Source: RGIG5057 sp036653755 (GTDB lineage Bacteria; Bacillota; Clostridia; TANB77; CAG-465). Taken from it: DNA of 64,000 bases. The DNA is taken from positions 1-64,000 of the forward strand of contig JAVVTJ010000001.1 of the NCBI GenBank assembly GCA_036653755.1, in the 5' to 3' direction. Below the pieces are notes generated by a model. It did not search any database. It was not told where the DNA came from and saw only the letters and a program-made list of their open reading frames with translations. Positions within the stretch are counted from its first letter, which is position 1; every line of letters begins with the position of its first letter. Shown here one piece after another: positions 9,417-18,824 of this stretch. The position numbers and the translations under genes were made by a program.

Positions 9417-11222
9417 ATGGATAAACAACAATATATAAGAAATTTTAGTATTATAGCACATATTGATCATGGTAAATCTACTTTGGCAGATAGATTACTT
9501 CAAATGACAGGTAGTATTGATATAAGAAAAATGCAAGAACAATTATTAGATAATATGGATATAGAAAGAGAACGTGGAATTACTATAAAATCTCAAGCTG
9601 TTAGAATGAAATATAAAGCAAAAGATGGAAATGAATATATTTTAAATTTAATAGATACACCTGGACATGTAGATTTTAATTATGAAGTGTCTAGATCTCT
9701 TGCTGCGTGTGAAGGTGCAATACTTGTAGTGGATGCAGCACAAGGAGTTGAAGCACAAACATTAGCTAATGTATATTTAGCATTAGAAAATAATTTAGAA
9801 GTATTTCCTGTTATAAATAAAATAGATCTTCCAAGTGCAAGACCACTTGAAGTAAAGAAAGAAATTGAAGATATTATAGGATTAGAAGCAATGAATGCTC
9901 CTGAAATATCTGCAAAAACAGGGATTAATGTTGAATCTGTGTTAGAGCTTATAGTAAATAATGTTCCTGCTCCAAAAGGAGATATAAGTAAACCTACATC
10001 AGCTCTTATATTTGATTGTGTTTATGATAACTACAAAGGAGCACTAGCATATGTTAGAATATTTGATGGCACTTTAAAAAAAGGTGATACAATAATAACT
10101 ATGTCAAATAAAGTAGAATATGAAATAGTAGAAGTTGGATATTTTAAACCCGGAAACTATATTGAATGTGATATGTTATCTGCAGGAGATGTGGGTTATA
10201 TAAGTGCAAGTATACGTTCTGTTTCAGATATACATGTAGGAGATACAATAACACATAAAAAAAATCCTTGTCTTATTCAATTAAAAGGATATAAAAAAGT
10301 ACAATCTATGGTATACTCTGGAATATATCCAGCAGATGGTAGTGATTATGAGGATTTAAAAGAAGCACTTGGAAAGCTTAAATTAAATGATGCTTCACTT
10401 AATTTTGAACTTGAATCATCAGCTGCATTAGGTCATGGATTTAGATGTGGATTTTTAGGACTTTTACATATGGAAATAATTGAAGAAAGACTAGAAAGAG
10501 AATACGACTTAAATATAATTACAACTGCTCCTTCTGTTATATATAAAGTTCATAAAACAAATGGAGAAATTCTAGAATTATATAATCCATCTGAACTTCC
10601 AAATCCTCAAATTATAGATTATATGGAAGAACCAATTGCTAAAACAAATATAATTGTGCCAAAAGAATATGTTGGAAATGTTATGGATTTAGCTACTGAG
10701 CGCAGAGGTGAATTTATAAATATGAAATATATTGATGCAAATAGAGTAGATTTAGAATATTATTTACCTTTAAATGAGATTATATATGACTTTTTTAATA
10801 GTTTAAAGTCTAGAACAAAAGGTTATGCTTCATTTGATTATGAAATAGAAAAATATGCTAAGGCACAACTTTCTAAATTAGATATAATGTTAAATGGTGA
10901 ATTAGTAGATGCTTTGTCTTTTATAGTTCATAAAACAAAAGCAGAAAGTAGAGGACGTAAAATAGCAGAAAAATTAAAAGATATTATTCCAAGACAAATG
11001 TTTGAAATACCAATTCAAGCAAGTATTGGAGGAAAAGTAGTAGCAAGAGAAACAGTAAAAGCAATGAGAAAAGATGTTTTAGCTAAATGTTATGGTGGAG
11101 ATATTACAAGAAAGAAAAAATTACTAGAAAAACAAAAAGAAGGTAAAAAAAGAATGAGACAAATAGGAAATGTTCAGCTTCCACAAGATGCATTTATGAG
11201 TGTGCTTAAAATAGATGATTAA
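9417..11222 (+). CDS. lepA: Elongation factor 4 (LepA)
   Basis: 601-residue translational GTPase that acts on stalled or mis-translocated ribosomes. G1 is AHIDHGKST, G2 includes RGITIKSQ, G3 is DTPGHVDF, G4 is NKIDLPSA and G5 is SAKTG. The LepA-specific C-terminal domain ends in RKKKLLEKQKEGKKRM, as expected. Full length. ATG 9417 follows AAGGAAGGAACTTTA. It is flanked by inverted copies of the palindromic repeat. Confidence 0.97.
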   Translation: MDKQQYIRNFSIIAHIDHGKSTLADRLLQMTGSIDIRKMQEQLLDNMDIERERGITIKSQAVRMKYKAKDGNEYILNLIDTPGHVDFNYEVSRSLAACEGAILVVDAAQGVEAQTLANVYLALENNLEVFPVINKIDLPSARPLEVKKEIEDIIGLEAMNAPEISAKTGINVESVLELIVNNVPAPKGDISKPTSALIFDCVYDNYKGALAYVRIFDGTLKKGDTIITMSNKVEYEIVEVGYFKPGNYIECDMLSAGDVGYISASIRSVSDIHVGDTITHKKNPCLIQLKGYKKVQSMVYSGIYPADGSDYEDLKEALGKLKLNDASLNFELESSAALGHGFRCGFLGLLHMEIIEERLEREYDLNIITTAPSVIYKVHKTNGEILELYNPSELPNPQIIDYMEEPIAKTNIIVPKEYVGNVMDLATERRGEFINMKYIDANRVDLEYYLPLNEIIYDFFNSLKSRTKGYASFDYEIEKYAKAQLSKLDIMLNGELVDALSFIVHKTKAESRGRKIAEKLKDIIPRQMFEIPIQASIGGKVVARETVKAMRKDVLAKCYGGDITRKKKLLEKQKEGKKRMRQIGNVQLPQDAFMSVLKIDD

Positions 11223-11284
11223 TTCCTTAGGGCTAGCTTTTTAAAAACTGCAGATGCAGTTTTTAAAAAGCTAGCCCTAAGGAA
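11223..11284. repeat. Perfect 62-base palindrome of the intergenic repeat family
   Basis: Two 30-base arms separated by GA. Each arm contains GGGCTAGCTTTTTAAAA (11230-11246 and inverted 11261-11277), extended outward by TTCCTTA and inward by ACTGCA. It fills the lepA-rlmB gap and could also terminate transcription in either direction. Confidence 0.9.
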
Positions 11285-11301
11285 AAGAGAAGGAGAATAA
11301 T

Positions 11302-12048
11302 ATGGGATTAGTATATGGTATAAATCCAGTAACTGAGGCAATTGTATCTGGTAAGACAATAAATAAAATATATGCACAAAAAGGTAGTAGTGAAGTTCAT
11401 GATGTAGTTATGCTCGCTAAAGATAAAAAAATTGTTACTGTTGACGCAGACAAATTTAAATTAGATAGAATGGTTACAGTAGAAGGTGAAAAACTTGTAA
11501 ATTCACAAGGAATAGTAGCATCTGTTACTGATTATCAGTATTGTGAAATAGATGATATTTTAGATGTAGCAACTAAAAAAAATGAAGTACCTTTTGTTAT
11601 AATATTAGATAAGATTGAAGATCCACATAATTTAGGTGCAATACTTCGTAGTATAGATTGTTTAGGTTTTCATGGATGTATAATACAAAAAAGAAATAGC
11701 TGCCAAATAACTGATACAGTAGAAAAAGTTGCAGCAGGAGCTTGTAGTTATGTAAAAGTAGCTCGAGTTACAAATATAACCGAAAGTATAAAATATCTAA
11801 AAGAAAAAGGTTTATGGATTTATGGTTTAGATATGGAAGGTGCATCAGATATATATGCTACTTCCCTTTCAGGAGCTTTAGGATTAGTAATAGGTAATGA
11901 AGGTGATGGAATATCAAGACTTGTTAAAGAAAATTGTGATGCAATGATTAAAATACCGATGACTGGAAATATAAATTCACTAAATGCATCAGTTTCTGCT
12001 GCAATTAGTATGTATGAAGTAGCAAGACAAAAAAATATGAAAAAATAG
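11302..12048 (+). CDS. rlmB: SpoU-family rRNA 2'-O-methyltransferase (RlmB/TrmH type)
   Basis: 248-residue SPOUT methyltransferase expected to methylate a guanosine ribose in 23S rRNA. The N-terminal substrate-binding domain (YGINPVTEAI) precedes the knotted catalytic domain with LDKIEDPHNLGAILRS, LVIGNEGDGISRLV and IPMTGNINSLNASVSAAI, the three SpoU motifs. GGAGAATAAT precedes the ATG. Exact target position is inferred from the family. Confidence 0.9.
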   Translation: MGLVYGINPVTEAIVSGKTINKIYAQKGSSEVHDVVMLAKDKKIVTVDADKFKLDRMVTVEGEKLVNSQGIVASVTDYQYCEIDDILDVATKKNEVPFVIILDKIEDPHNLGAILRSIDCLGFHGCIIQKRNSCQITDTVEKVAAGACSYVKVARVTNITESIKYLKEKGLWIYGLDMEGASDIYATSLSGALGLVIGNEGDGISRLVKENCDAMIKIPMTGNINSLNASVSAAISMYEVARQKNMKK

Positions 12049-12059
12049 GAGAGATATAA

Positions 12060-13320
12060 TTGGAAAATATAGTAAAAACGCAAAATTGGAAGAAAACTTT
12101 TTTTATAATATGGCTAGGACAAGCTTTTTCGTTTTTAGGAAGCAGTATAGTAAGTTTTGCCATAATTTGGTGGATAACTGAAAAAACTGGTTCTGCTACT
12201 ATACTTCTTGTAGCAACACTTATGTCATTTATGCCACAAGGAATATTAGGACCATTTATTGGTGTTATAGTAGATAGATATAGTAGAAAAAAGATAATGA
12301 TATTATCTGATTTATCAATAGCAGTGGCTACTTCATTTTTAGTAATAGCTGGAATTTTAGGTGATATTCCTATTTGGATCATAATGATAGTAATGTTTGT
12401 GCGTTCAATAGGTAGTGCATTTCACTCACCATCACTTTCTAGCTCAATTCCTTTACTAGTACCAAAAGAATATTTAACAAAAGCATCAGGTTGGAATCAA
12501 ATGCTAGTAGCTGGTTCACAAGTTATAGGACCTATAATAGGAGCTGCATTTTTAGCATTTATGGATATTGGATATATTGCATTAATTGATATAATTGGTG
12601 CTATCTTTGCAATATTATCATTACTTTGTATAAAACTTCCAGAATTAAATAAAAGTGAAATTAAAAAAGTTCATGTATTAAAAGATATGAAAGAAGGGTT
12701 TTTAGCACTTAAAAATTGTAAAGGTATATTTAAACTTTCAATAATAATTGCTATAATGGAAATAGTAATTATACCACTTGGAACTTTATTTCCTTTAATG
12801 ACAAAAAATCATTTTAATGGAACTGCAATAAATGCAAGCATAATAGAAACAGTATTTGGGATAGGTATGACTTTGGGAGCTGTTATGTTAGGAATTTTTG
12901 GATGTAAAAAGAAAAAAGTAATTGCTATAATAATATCTATAATTACTGTTGGAATAACTGTAATGATTTCAGGACTTTTACCATCATCAGCATTCGTAAT
13001 ATTTGCAGTACTTAGCATAATTATGGGAGCAGCAGGATCATTTTGTTCAGGACTATATACAGCACTGTTACAAGAAAAGATAGATGTAAATGTACTACGG
13101 AAGAGTTTTTTCAATTATAAGTGCAATGCTAGTTATGGCATCTCCACTTGGAATGATTATAGCTGCCCCTATTTGTGATACAATGGGAGTTAATATATGC
13201 TTTATAATATTTGGCATAATAGCAGCTATTTGTGGAATATCTCCACTATTTGTAAAAGATATAATGAATATTGAAAATGATAACTTGGAGGAAGTAAATG
13301 AACAAAAAGTTTTGGAATAA
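12060..13320 (+). CDS. MFS transporter (MefE/macrolide-efflux-like), read through a +1 shift at CGG (13098-13100)
   Basis: Twelve-helix major facilitator of the DHA3 type. The first 346 codons encode about eleven helices, with the signature DRYSRKK after helix 2. In the zero frame the protein derails after IDVNVL and stops about 25 codons later. Omitting the C of CTA-CGG-A yields NVL-GRVFSIISAMLVMASPLG, the standard continuation in this family, and a 419-residue product of normal length. TTG start at 12060 behind AGGAGAGATATAA. It follows rlmB closely and overlaps the AlkD-like gene. Substrate unknown. Confidence 0.85.
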
Positions 13321-14008
13321 TGAAGAATATAACAAATTAGTTGTATATTTGGAAAGTATATCAGATTCTAAATATTTAAGTTTTCACAAAAACTTAGTGC
13401 CTGGAATAAATAATATATTAGGAATTCAAATTCCAAAATTAAGATTAATTGCTAAAGAAATTGCAAAAGGTAATTATATGCAATATTTTAAAGTAGCAAA
13501 ATATAACTATTATGAAGAAATAATGCTTCAAGGTTTGGTTATAGGATATATAAAAGAAGACTATCTAGTTACATTAGAATTAATAAAATCTTTTGTAGAA
13601 CATATAGATAACTGGGCTATTTGTGACTCGTTTTGCACAAAATTTAAATGTATTGAAAAAAATAAAGAAAATTTTTTAATTATTTTAAAAGAATATATAC
13701 AAACAAAAGAAGAATTTAAAATACGTTTTGCAGTTGTAATGTTTATGACAATGTATATAGATAAAAATTATATAGATGAAATATTAAGTATTTTAAATAA
13801 TATTTCAAATGAAGGATATTATGTTAAAATGGGTGTTGCGTGGTGTTTATGTGAATGCTTTATAAAATTTGAAGATAAAACTATGAAATTACTAAAAGAT
13901 AATAATTTAGACAAATTTACATATAACAAAACACTTCAAAAAATAGTTGAATCATTTAGAATAAGCGCTGAAACAAAACAAATAATTAGGGGTATGAAAA
14001 TGATTTAA
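13298..14008 (+). CDS. DNA alkylation repair protein (AlkD-like HEAT repeat)
   Basis: 236-residue all-helical protein. The AlkD family signature is visible in VPGINNILGIQIPKLRLIAKEI, EIMLQGLVIGYI and the conserved IDNWAICDSFCTKF. AlkD members excise or bind alkylated purines in DNA, but several homologues have no proven glycosylase activity. Start ATG 13298 follows TTGGAGGAAGTAA and overlaps the end of the MFS gene by 23 bases, implying coupling. Confidence 0.85.
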   Translation: MNKKFWNNEEYNKLVVYLESISDSKYLSFHKNLVPGINNILGIQIPKLRLIAKEIAKGNYMQYFKVAKYNYYEEIMLQGLVIGYIKEDYLVTLELIKSFVEHIDNWAICDSFCTKFKCIEKNKENFLIILKEYIQTKEEFKIRFAVVMFMTMYIDKNYIDEILSILNNISNEGYYVKMGVAWCLCECFIKFEDKTMKLLKDNNLDKFTYNKTLQKIVESFRISAETKQIIRGMKMI

Positions 14009-14015
14009 AATATAT

Positions 14016-14064
14016 AAAAAAATATCAGCAAATTTTTGCTGATATTTTTTTAAAAAGCTAGCCC
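14016..14064. terminator. Terminator joined to a repeat half-site
   Basis: A-rich arm 14016-14032 pairs with 14035-14051 (core ATATCAGCAAA). The inverted repeat TTTTAAAAAGCTAGCCC (14048-14064) is fused to it. Read on the minus strand, the order is hydrolase stop codon, repeat core, hairpin, the same order seen after uvrA and the YwaF-like gene. Confidence 0.85.
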
Positions 14065-14074
14065 TAAAAGATTA

Positions 14075-14830
14075 TTATTTTTTAAAAATGTGATCTTTAA
14101 TTATAGCAGTAGTTGTAAGCGTGTTAAACCATTGCTTATTACATTTGTCACTTATATTTGGATTGTAAAAGTATAGTGCCCCATTAGAGTAGTCTTTTCC
14201 TTTAAGTGCAATTTTAACGGCTTTGTATGTTGTATTAGAAATTATAGCATTTTTTATAGTTCCATTACTAACTGGCTGAAATTGTCCTGGTGAGTAAACT
14301 ACATCAATAGCGTTATCTGGAAAGTCATTACTTTTAATTCTGTTTAAAATTGTTGATGCTACAGCAGCTTTACCTTTAATTGGCTGATCACCAGCTTCTT
14401 TTTCAGTTATAGCAAGTAATACTTCAATGTCATCAATTTTTGTATTAATTGATTTTTTAATTATGATAGCAGCTTCATCTTTGGCAGATTTTTTTATTTT
14501 TTTTGCTATTTTTTCTGCATTTTTAACTTTACTATATAATTGTTGATTTGCTTTTTTATTAGCCTCATGTAAAATTATTTTTGCTTTTTCTTCAGTAGAA
14601 AAAATTATGTTGTCAGCTTTCTCTTGAGCAGAAAAAATTATATTGTCTGCTTCCTCTTGAGCAGACAATACTATGTTATTAGCTTTCTCTATTTGAATTA
14701 ATTTATTACTTATATAAATTAAACCCAAAAGCGAGATTACTAATAGAATAGATACTATAGTTCTTCTTTTAATAACCATTACTTTTCTTTGTTCCCGGAA
14801 TTTATTAATATTCAGTGTTTTTAATAACAT
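14075..14830 (-). CDS. SleB-type cell wall hydrolase with coiled-coil stalk
   Basis: Up to 251 residues. One transmembrane helix at about 25-45 is followed by three near-copies of a SAQEKADNIIF repeat in a coiled coil and then a Hydrolase_2 (SleB-like lytic transglycosylase) domain from about 135 (LLAITEKEAGDQPIKGKAAV, the catalytic Glu region; YSPGQFQP; ALYFYNP). Two starts compete. ATG 14830 has the strong site AAAGGAG but puts a CGG at codon 12. ATG 14779 begins MVIKRRTIVS and would avoid CGG. See findings for a possible leader ORF. Likely acts on peptidoglycan outside the membrane. Confidence 0.82.
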   Translation of the reverse strand: MLLKTLNINKFREQRKVMVIKRRTIVSILLVISLLGLIYISNKLIQIEKANNIVLSAQEEADNIIFSAQEKADNIIFSTEEKAKIILHEANKKANQQLYSKVKNAEKIAKKIKKSAKDEAAIIIKKSINTKIDDIEVLLAITEKEAGDQPIKGKAAVASTILNRIKSNDFPDNAIDVVYSPGQFQPVSNGTIKNAIISNTTYKAVKIALKGKDYSNGALYFYNPNISDKCNKQWFNTLTTTAIIKDHIFKK

Positions 14831-14864
14831 TAGTTAATACTCCTTTCATATTTATAATATTTAT

Positions 14865-14894
14865 ATTATATCATACTCCTTTGTGTTATGTCAA
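14865..14894 (-). promoter_or_regulatory. SigA-type promoter of the SleB-like gene
   Basis: On the minus strand TTGACA (14894-14889) and TATAAT (14870-14865) with an 18-base spacer, about 35 bases upstream of ATG 14830. Confidence 0.7.
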
Positions 14895-14963
14895 CTATTT
14901 TTCCAAAAAAATGTTTAAATATATATATGTTTTACTAAAAAAATATATATATTTTAAAAAAAC

Positions 14964-14992
14964 TTGAAAAACTTGTAAAAATATAGTATTAT
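14964..14992 (+). promoter_or_regulatory. Probable tgt promoter with a long structured leader
   Basis: TTGAAA (14964-14969), 17-base spacer, TATTAT (14987-14992). The roughly 135-base leader contains a 12-bp stem (TCTTTATATAAA 15073-15084 with 15092-15103) and no U-run. I see no preQ1 or T-box motif in it. This is all I find in the 14831-15135 gap besides the minus-strand promoter. Confidence 0.5.
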
Positions 14993-15135
14993 ATTAATAT
15001 ATTAAAGAACATATAGTTAATTTAGTGAGTAGAAATCTTTCTAATATTACAAATATTATGAGTTTAGAGTAATCTTTATATAAAAACTGAATTTATATAA
15101 AGAATATAGTTCATATTATATAAGGAGTGAATTTT

Positions 15136-16269
15136 TTGAAAGAAGCATTAAAATTTGAAATAATTAAAACAGATAAAAAAACAGGGGCAAGACTTGGAAT
15201 ATTACATCTGCCACATGGAGATGTAGAAACACCAGTATTTATGCCAGTAGGTACGCAAGCTACGGTTAAAACATTATCACCAGAAGAATTAAAAGATGAA
15301 GTAAGAGCTACTATAATACTTTCTAATACATATCATTTATATTTAAGACCAGGACATGATTTAATAAAAGAAGCAGGTGGTCTTCATAAATTTATGAATT
15401 GGGATAGAAATATATTAATAGATAGTGGTGGTTTTCAAGTATTTAGTTTAAATAGTTTAAGAAAAATAAGTGAAGAAGGTGTAGAATTTAGATCACATTT
15501 AAATGGTTCTAAGCATTTTATATCTCCTGAAAAATCTATGGAAATACAAAATTATTTAGGTAGTGATATTATGATGTGTTTTGATGAATGTGCTCCATAT
15601 CCATCAAGTTATGATTATGTAAAAGCATCTATGGAGCGTACTACAAGGTGGGCTAAAAGATGTAAAGAATATCATAAAAATACAGAAAAACAAGCATTAT
15701 TTGGAATAGTTCAAGGTGGAATGTATAAAGATTTAAGAGAGCAAAGTGCAAAAGAACTCAAAAAGTTAGATTTTCCAGGATATGCAATTGGAGGTTTAAG
15801 CGTAGGAGAGCCAAAAGATATATTTTTAGATATGTTATATCACACAGCTCCATTATTACCAGCAGATAAACCAAGATACTTAATGGGTGTAGGTACGCCA
15901 GATTATTTAATAGAAGCAGTACTATCTGGTGTAGATATGTGTGACTGCGTACTTCCTACTAGAATTGCAAGAAATGGAACAGCATTAACTCATAATGGTA
16001 AAGTAGTAGTAAGAAATGCAGAATATGCAAAAGATTTTACAATGCTTGAAGAAGGATGCGATTGTTATACTTGCAGAAACTACACAAAGGCATATATAAG
16101 ACATTTAATTAAGTGTAATGAAGTATTAGGTGCAAGACTACTTTCAATCCATAATTTAAGATTCTTAGTAAGACTTATGGAAAATGTAAGAGAAGCGATA
16201 AAAGAAGATAGATTAACAGAATTTAAAGATGAATTTTATAGTAAGTATGGGTATACAGATAAGGAGTAA
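15136..16269 (+). CDS. tgt: tRNA-guanine transglycosylase
   Basis: Exchanges guanine for preQ1 at the wobble position of GUN tRNAs in queuosine synthesis. Catalytic and binding motifs are MPVGTQATVKT, IDSGGFQVFSL, CDCVLPTRIARNG (nucleophilic Asp region) and the zinc site CDCYTC with a distal His. About 377 residues, normal. Start TTG 15136 is preferred because TAAGGAGTG lies at proper spacing; the GTG at 15127 sits inside that site. QueH, a later step in the same pathway, is encoded at 53.5 kb. Confidence 0.95.
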   Translation: MKEALKFEIIKTDKKTGARLGILHLPHGDVETPVFMPVGTQATVKTLSPEELKDEVRATIILSNTYHLYLRPGHDLIKEAGGLHKFMNWDRNILIDSGGFQVFSLNSLRKISEEGVEFRSHLNGSKHFISPEKSMEIQNYLGSDIMMCFDECAPYPSSYDYVKASMERTTRWAKRCKEYHKNTEKQALFGIVQGGMYKDLREQSAKELKKLDFPGYAIGGLSVGEPKDIFLDMLYHTAPLLPADKPRYLMGVGTPDYLIEAVLSGVDMCDCVLPTRIARNGTALTHNGKVVVRNAEYAKDFTMLEEGCDCYTCRNYTKAYIRHLIKCNEVLGARLLSIHNLRFLVRLMENVREAIKEDRLTEFKDEFYSKYGYTDKE

Positions 16270-16271
16270 TT

Positions 16272-16826
16272 ATGAATTTTAAAGAAGAAATTATAAATTA
16301 TATTCCATATAACGCACAAGAAGAAAAAGATAAACAAGTTATGTTAGAATATATAAATAAGTTTGATGATATATTAGTAAGGACTAATGAAATAGCTCAT
16401 ATGACAAGTAGTAGCTGGATTGTTAATAAAAATCGTGATAAAGTGCTAATGATATTTCATAATATATATAATTCATGGAGCTGGACTGGTGGACACGCAG
16501 ATGGTGAAAGTAATTTTTTAGATGTAGCAATTAAGGAAGCAAAAGAGGAAACATCAGTTATAAATATAAAACCTATAACTAATGAAATAATTGCATTAGA
16601 TATATTACCAGTTTGGGGTCATATTAAAAGAGGAAAATATGTATCTTCTCATCAACATTTAAATGTAACTTATTTATTAGAAGCAGATGAAAATGATGAA
16701 TTATCTATAAAAGCAGATGAAAATAGTGGAGTTAAATGGGTACCTTTTAATGAAGTTAAATATTTTTGTAGTGAACCAGAAATGCTGAAAGTATATAATA
16801 AAATAGCAGAAAAAATCAAGAGGTAA
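16272..16826 (+). CDS. NUDIX hydrolase
   Basis: 184-residue protein with a near-canonical Nudix box GGHADGESNFLDVAIKEAKE followed by ETSV. Lys replaces the usual Arg at the start of the helix. The rest (ILPVWGHIKRGKYVSSHQHLN) resembles NUDIX proteins of unknown substrate. It starts two bases after tgt and four bases before the patatin gene, so the three are probably one transcript. Confidence 0.85.
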   Translation: MNFKEEIINYIPYNAQEEKDKQVMLEYINKFDDILVRTNEIAHMTSSSWIVNKNRDKVLMIFHNIYNSWSWTGGHADGESNFLDVAIKEAKEETSVINIKPITNEIIALDILPVWGHIKRGKYVSSHQHLNVTYLLEADENDELSIKADENSGVKWVPFNEVKYFCSEPEMLKVYNKIAEKIKR

Positions 16827-16830
16827 TTTT

Positions 16831-17991
16831 ATGGATGTGGGAATAGTTTTAGAAGGTGGAGGAGCACGTGGTGCATATCATATGGGCGCTTTAAAAGCAA
16901 TATATGAACATAACTATAATATAATAGCAATAACTGGAACTTCAATTGGTGCTATAAATGGTGCAATGGTAGCACAAGGAAATTTTGAAGAAGCATATAA
17001 AATATGGGAAACTATACAATATACAACTTTATTTGATGTAAATGAAGAAAAATTAACAGCAGCACTTAAAAAGTATATTAATTTTGATATTGTTAAATAT
17101 TTATCTAAAAAATTCACTGATACCGTTAAAAATGGTGGTATAGGTACAGAAAAAATGAGAGATTTTATGGATAAATATATTGATGAAGATAAACTTAGAG
17201 CGTCTAATACAAGATTTGGTTTAGTAACTTTTTCTATTACAGATAAAAAACCTTTAGAATTATTTTTAGAAGATATACCAAAAGGATTACTTAAAAATTA
17301 TATTATGGCAAGTGGCCAGCTTCCCGTATTTAAGCAAGAGGCAACTGATGGAAAATTATATATGGATGGTGGAATATATAACAATTGCCCTATAAATATG
17401 TTAGCAGATAATGGATATAAAAATATAATAGCAATTAGAACTGGTTCTATATTTAGAGCTAAGGATATTAAAAGAATACAAAAAATAAAGGATATGAATT
17501 TATTATTAGTAGAGCCAAAAAATAATTTACCAAATATTTTAGCTTTCGATAGTATAACATCAAATAAATTATTAAAACTTGGATATTATGATGCTATGAA
17601 AAAGTTAGATAAATTAGATGGATTTGAATATTATATTAATAATATTGACGAAGAAATATATTTTGAAAGTTTATTTAATTATGATAATGATAATTTAAAT
17701 AAAATATATATTTCACTTAGTTTAGTAAATAGAGATACAAAAAAGACTTTATTTGAGACAGTAATTCCAACACTTATGAAAAAAATAGGGATAAAAGAAG
17801 TTAAAACATATAAAGAGGTAATTGTATCATTAATTGAATATGTAGCAGAAAAAGAAAATATTGAAAAATTTAAAATATATGATATTATTGAATTACTACA
17901 AATATGTAAAAGTAAAGTAGTTCTTAAAGGTAAAAATAAATTAGATGAAATAATATATAGATTTATAAAAGGTTTAGAAATTAAAAAGTAA
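16831..17991 (+). CDS. Patatin-like phospholipase / acyl hydrolase
   Basis: 386 residues. The N-terminal patatin domain has the oxyanion loop EGGGARGAYHMGAL, the nucleophile elbow GTSIGAING (Ser near residue 38) and the catalytic Asp in MDGGIYNN (about residue 183). A C-terminal region of about 150 residues is helical and lacks known motifs. No signal peptide, so probably cytosolic or membrane-associated. Substrate unknown. Confidence 0.88.
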   Translation: MDVGIVLEGGGARGAYHMGALKAIYEHNYNIIAITGTSIGAINGAMVAQGNFEEAYKIWETIQYTTLFDVNEEKLTAALKKYINFDIVKYLSKKFTDTVKNGGIGTEKMRDFMDKYIDEDKLRASNTRFGLVTFSITDKKPLELFLEDIPKGLLKNYIMASGQLPVFKQEATDGKLYMDGGIYNNCPINMLADNGYKNIIAIRTGSIFRAKDIKRIQKIKDMNLLLVEPKNNLPNILAFDSITSNKLLKLGYYDAMKKLDKLDGFEYYINNIDEEIYFESLFNYDNDNLNKIYISLSLVNRDTKKTLFETVIPTLMKKIGIKEVKTYKEVIVSLIEYVAEKENIEKFKIYDIIELLQICKSKVVLKGKNKLDEIIYRFIKGLEIKK

Positions 17992-18033
17992 TATTAAAAT
18001 AGTTTTTTGAATATAGTTTAATAGGTGATTATA

Positions 18034-18814
18034 TTGAAAAAATATTGTATATTAGGAACGGATAGTAGAAGTTTAAAATTAAGAGAATTATATTTAGAAA
18101 GTGAAAATTTTGTAGCAGAATATGATGAATCTGATTATATCATAGCACCAATACCATTTTCAAAAGATGGTAATAATATAACTGGTGAAAAACTTACAGT
18201 AGATGATATTATTAAAATGTCTAAAAGTAAAGTTATATTTTCAGGTAGTATTTCAAAAGATATAAAAGAAAAATTTAATGTAAATAAGATAAAATATTAT
18301 GATTTATTAGAGTTAGAAGAAGTAGCAATTTTAAATAGTATACCAACAGCAGAAGGTGCTATACAAACAGCAATGGAAATTACAGATTTTACATTATGTA
18401 GTTCAAAAGTGCTTGTTATGGGATTTGGTAGAATAGGTAAAGTACTTAGTAAAATGTTACATGGAATTGGTGCTACTGTATATGTAGAAGCTAGAAAAGA
18501 AAAAGATATAGCAGAAATAATATCAATGGGATATATTCCGATAAATTTAAAAGAAATAGATAAATACTTAGGAGTTTTTAATGTAATTTTTAATACAATT
18601 CCAGAAGTTATATTAAATAAAGAAAAATTGGATATAATAAATAAAAAATGTTGTATTATTGATTTATCATCAAGTCCTCGGAGGAGTAAATTTTGAGTAT
18701 GCTAAACAAATTGGAATTAATGTTGTATGGGCGCTAGCTCTTCCTAGCAAAGTTGCACCATTTTCTTCAGCTGTATATATTAAAGAGGCAATTGATAAAA
18801 TCATAGGAAAGTAA
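18034..18814 (+). CDS. dpaA: Dipicolinate synthase subunit A-like dehydrogenase, read through a +1 shift at CGG (18679-18681)
   Basis: DpaA (SpoVFA) oxidises a lysine-pathway intermediate to dipicolinic acid for the spore core. The N-terminal part has the DpaA pattern DYIIAPIPFSKDG, and the NAD-binding motif VMGFGRIGKVLSKML follows at about residue 135. In the zero frame the gene stops after LSSSPRRSKF. Skipping C in CCT-CGG-A gives SSSP-GGVNFEYAKQIGINVVWALALPSKVAPFSSA, the normal family C-terminus, for a 259-residue protein. TTG 18034 follows TAGGTGATTATA. No dpaB lies nearby; folD begins ten bases downstream. Confidence 0.86.
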
Positions 18815-18824
18815 AGGTAAGCAA

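Noticed and set aside
15000..15135. preQ1 riboswitch in front of tgt
   Set aside because: A stem is present but the short preQ1 pseudoknot consensus is not visible.
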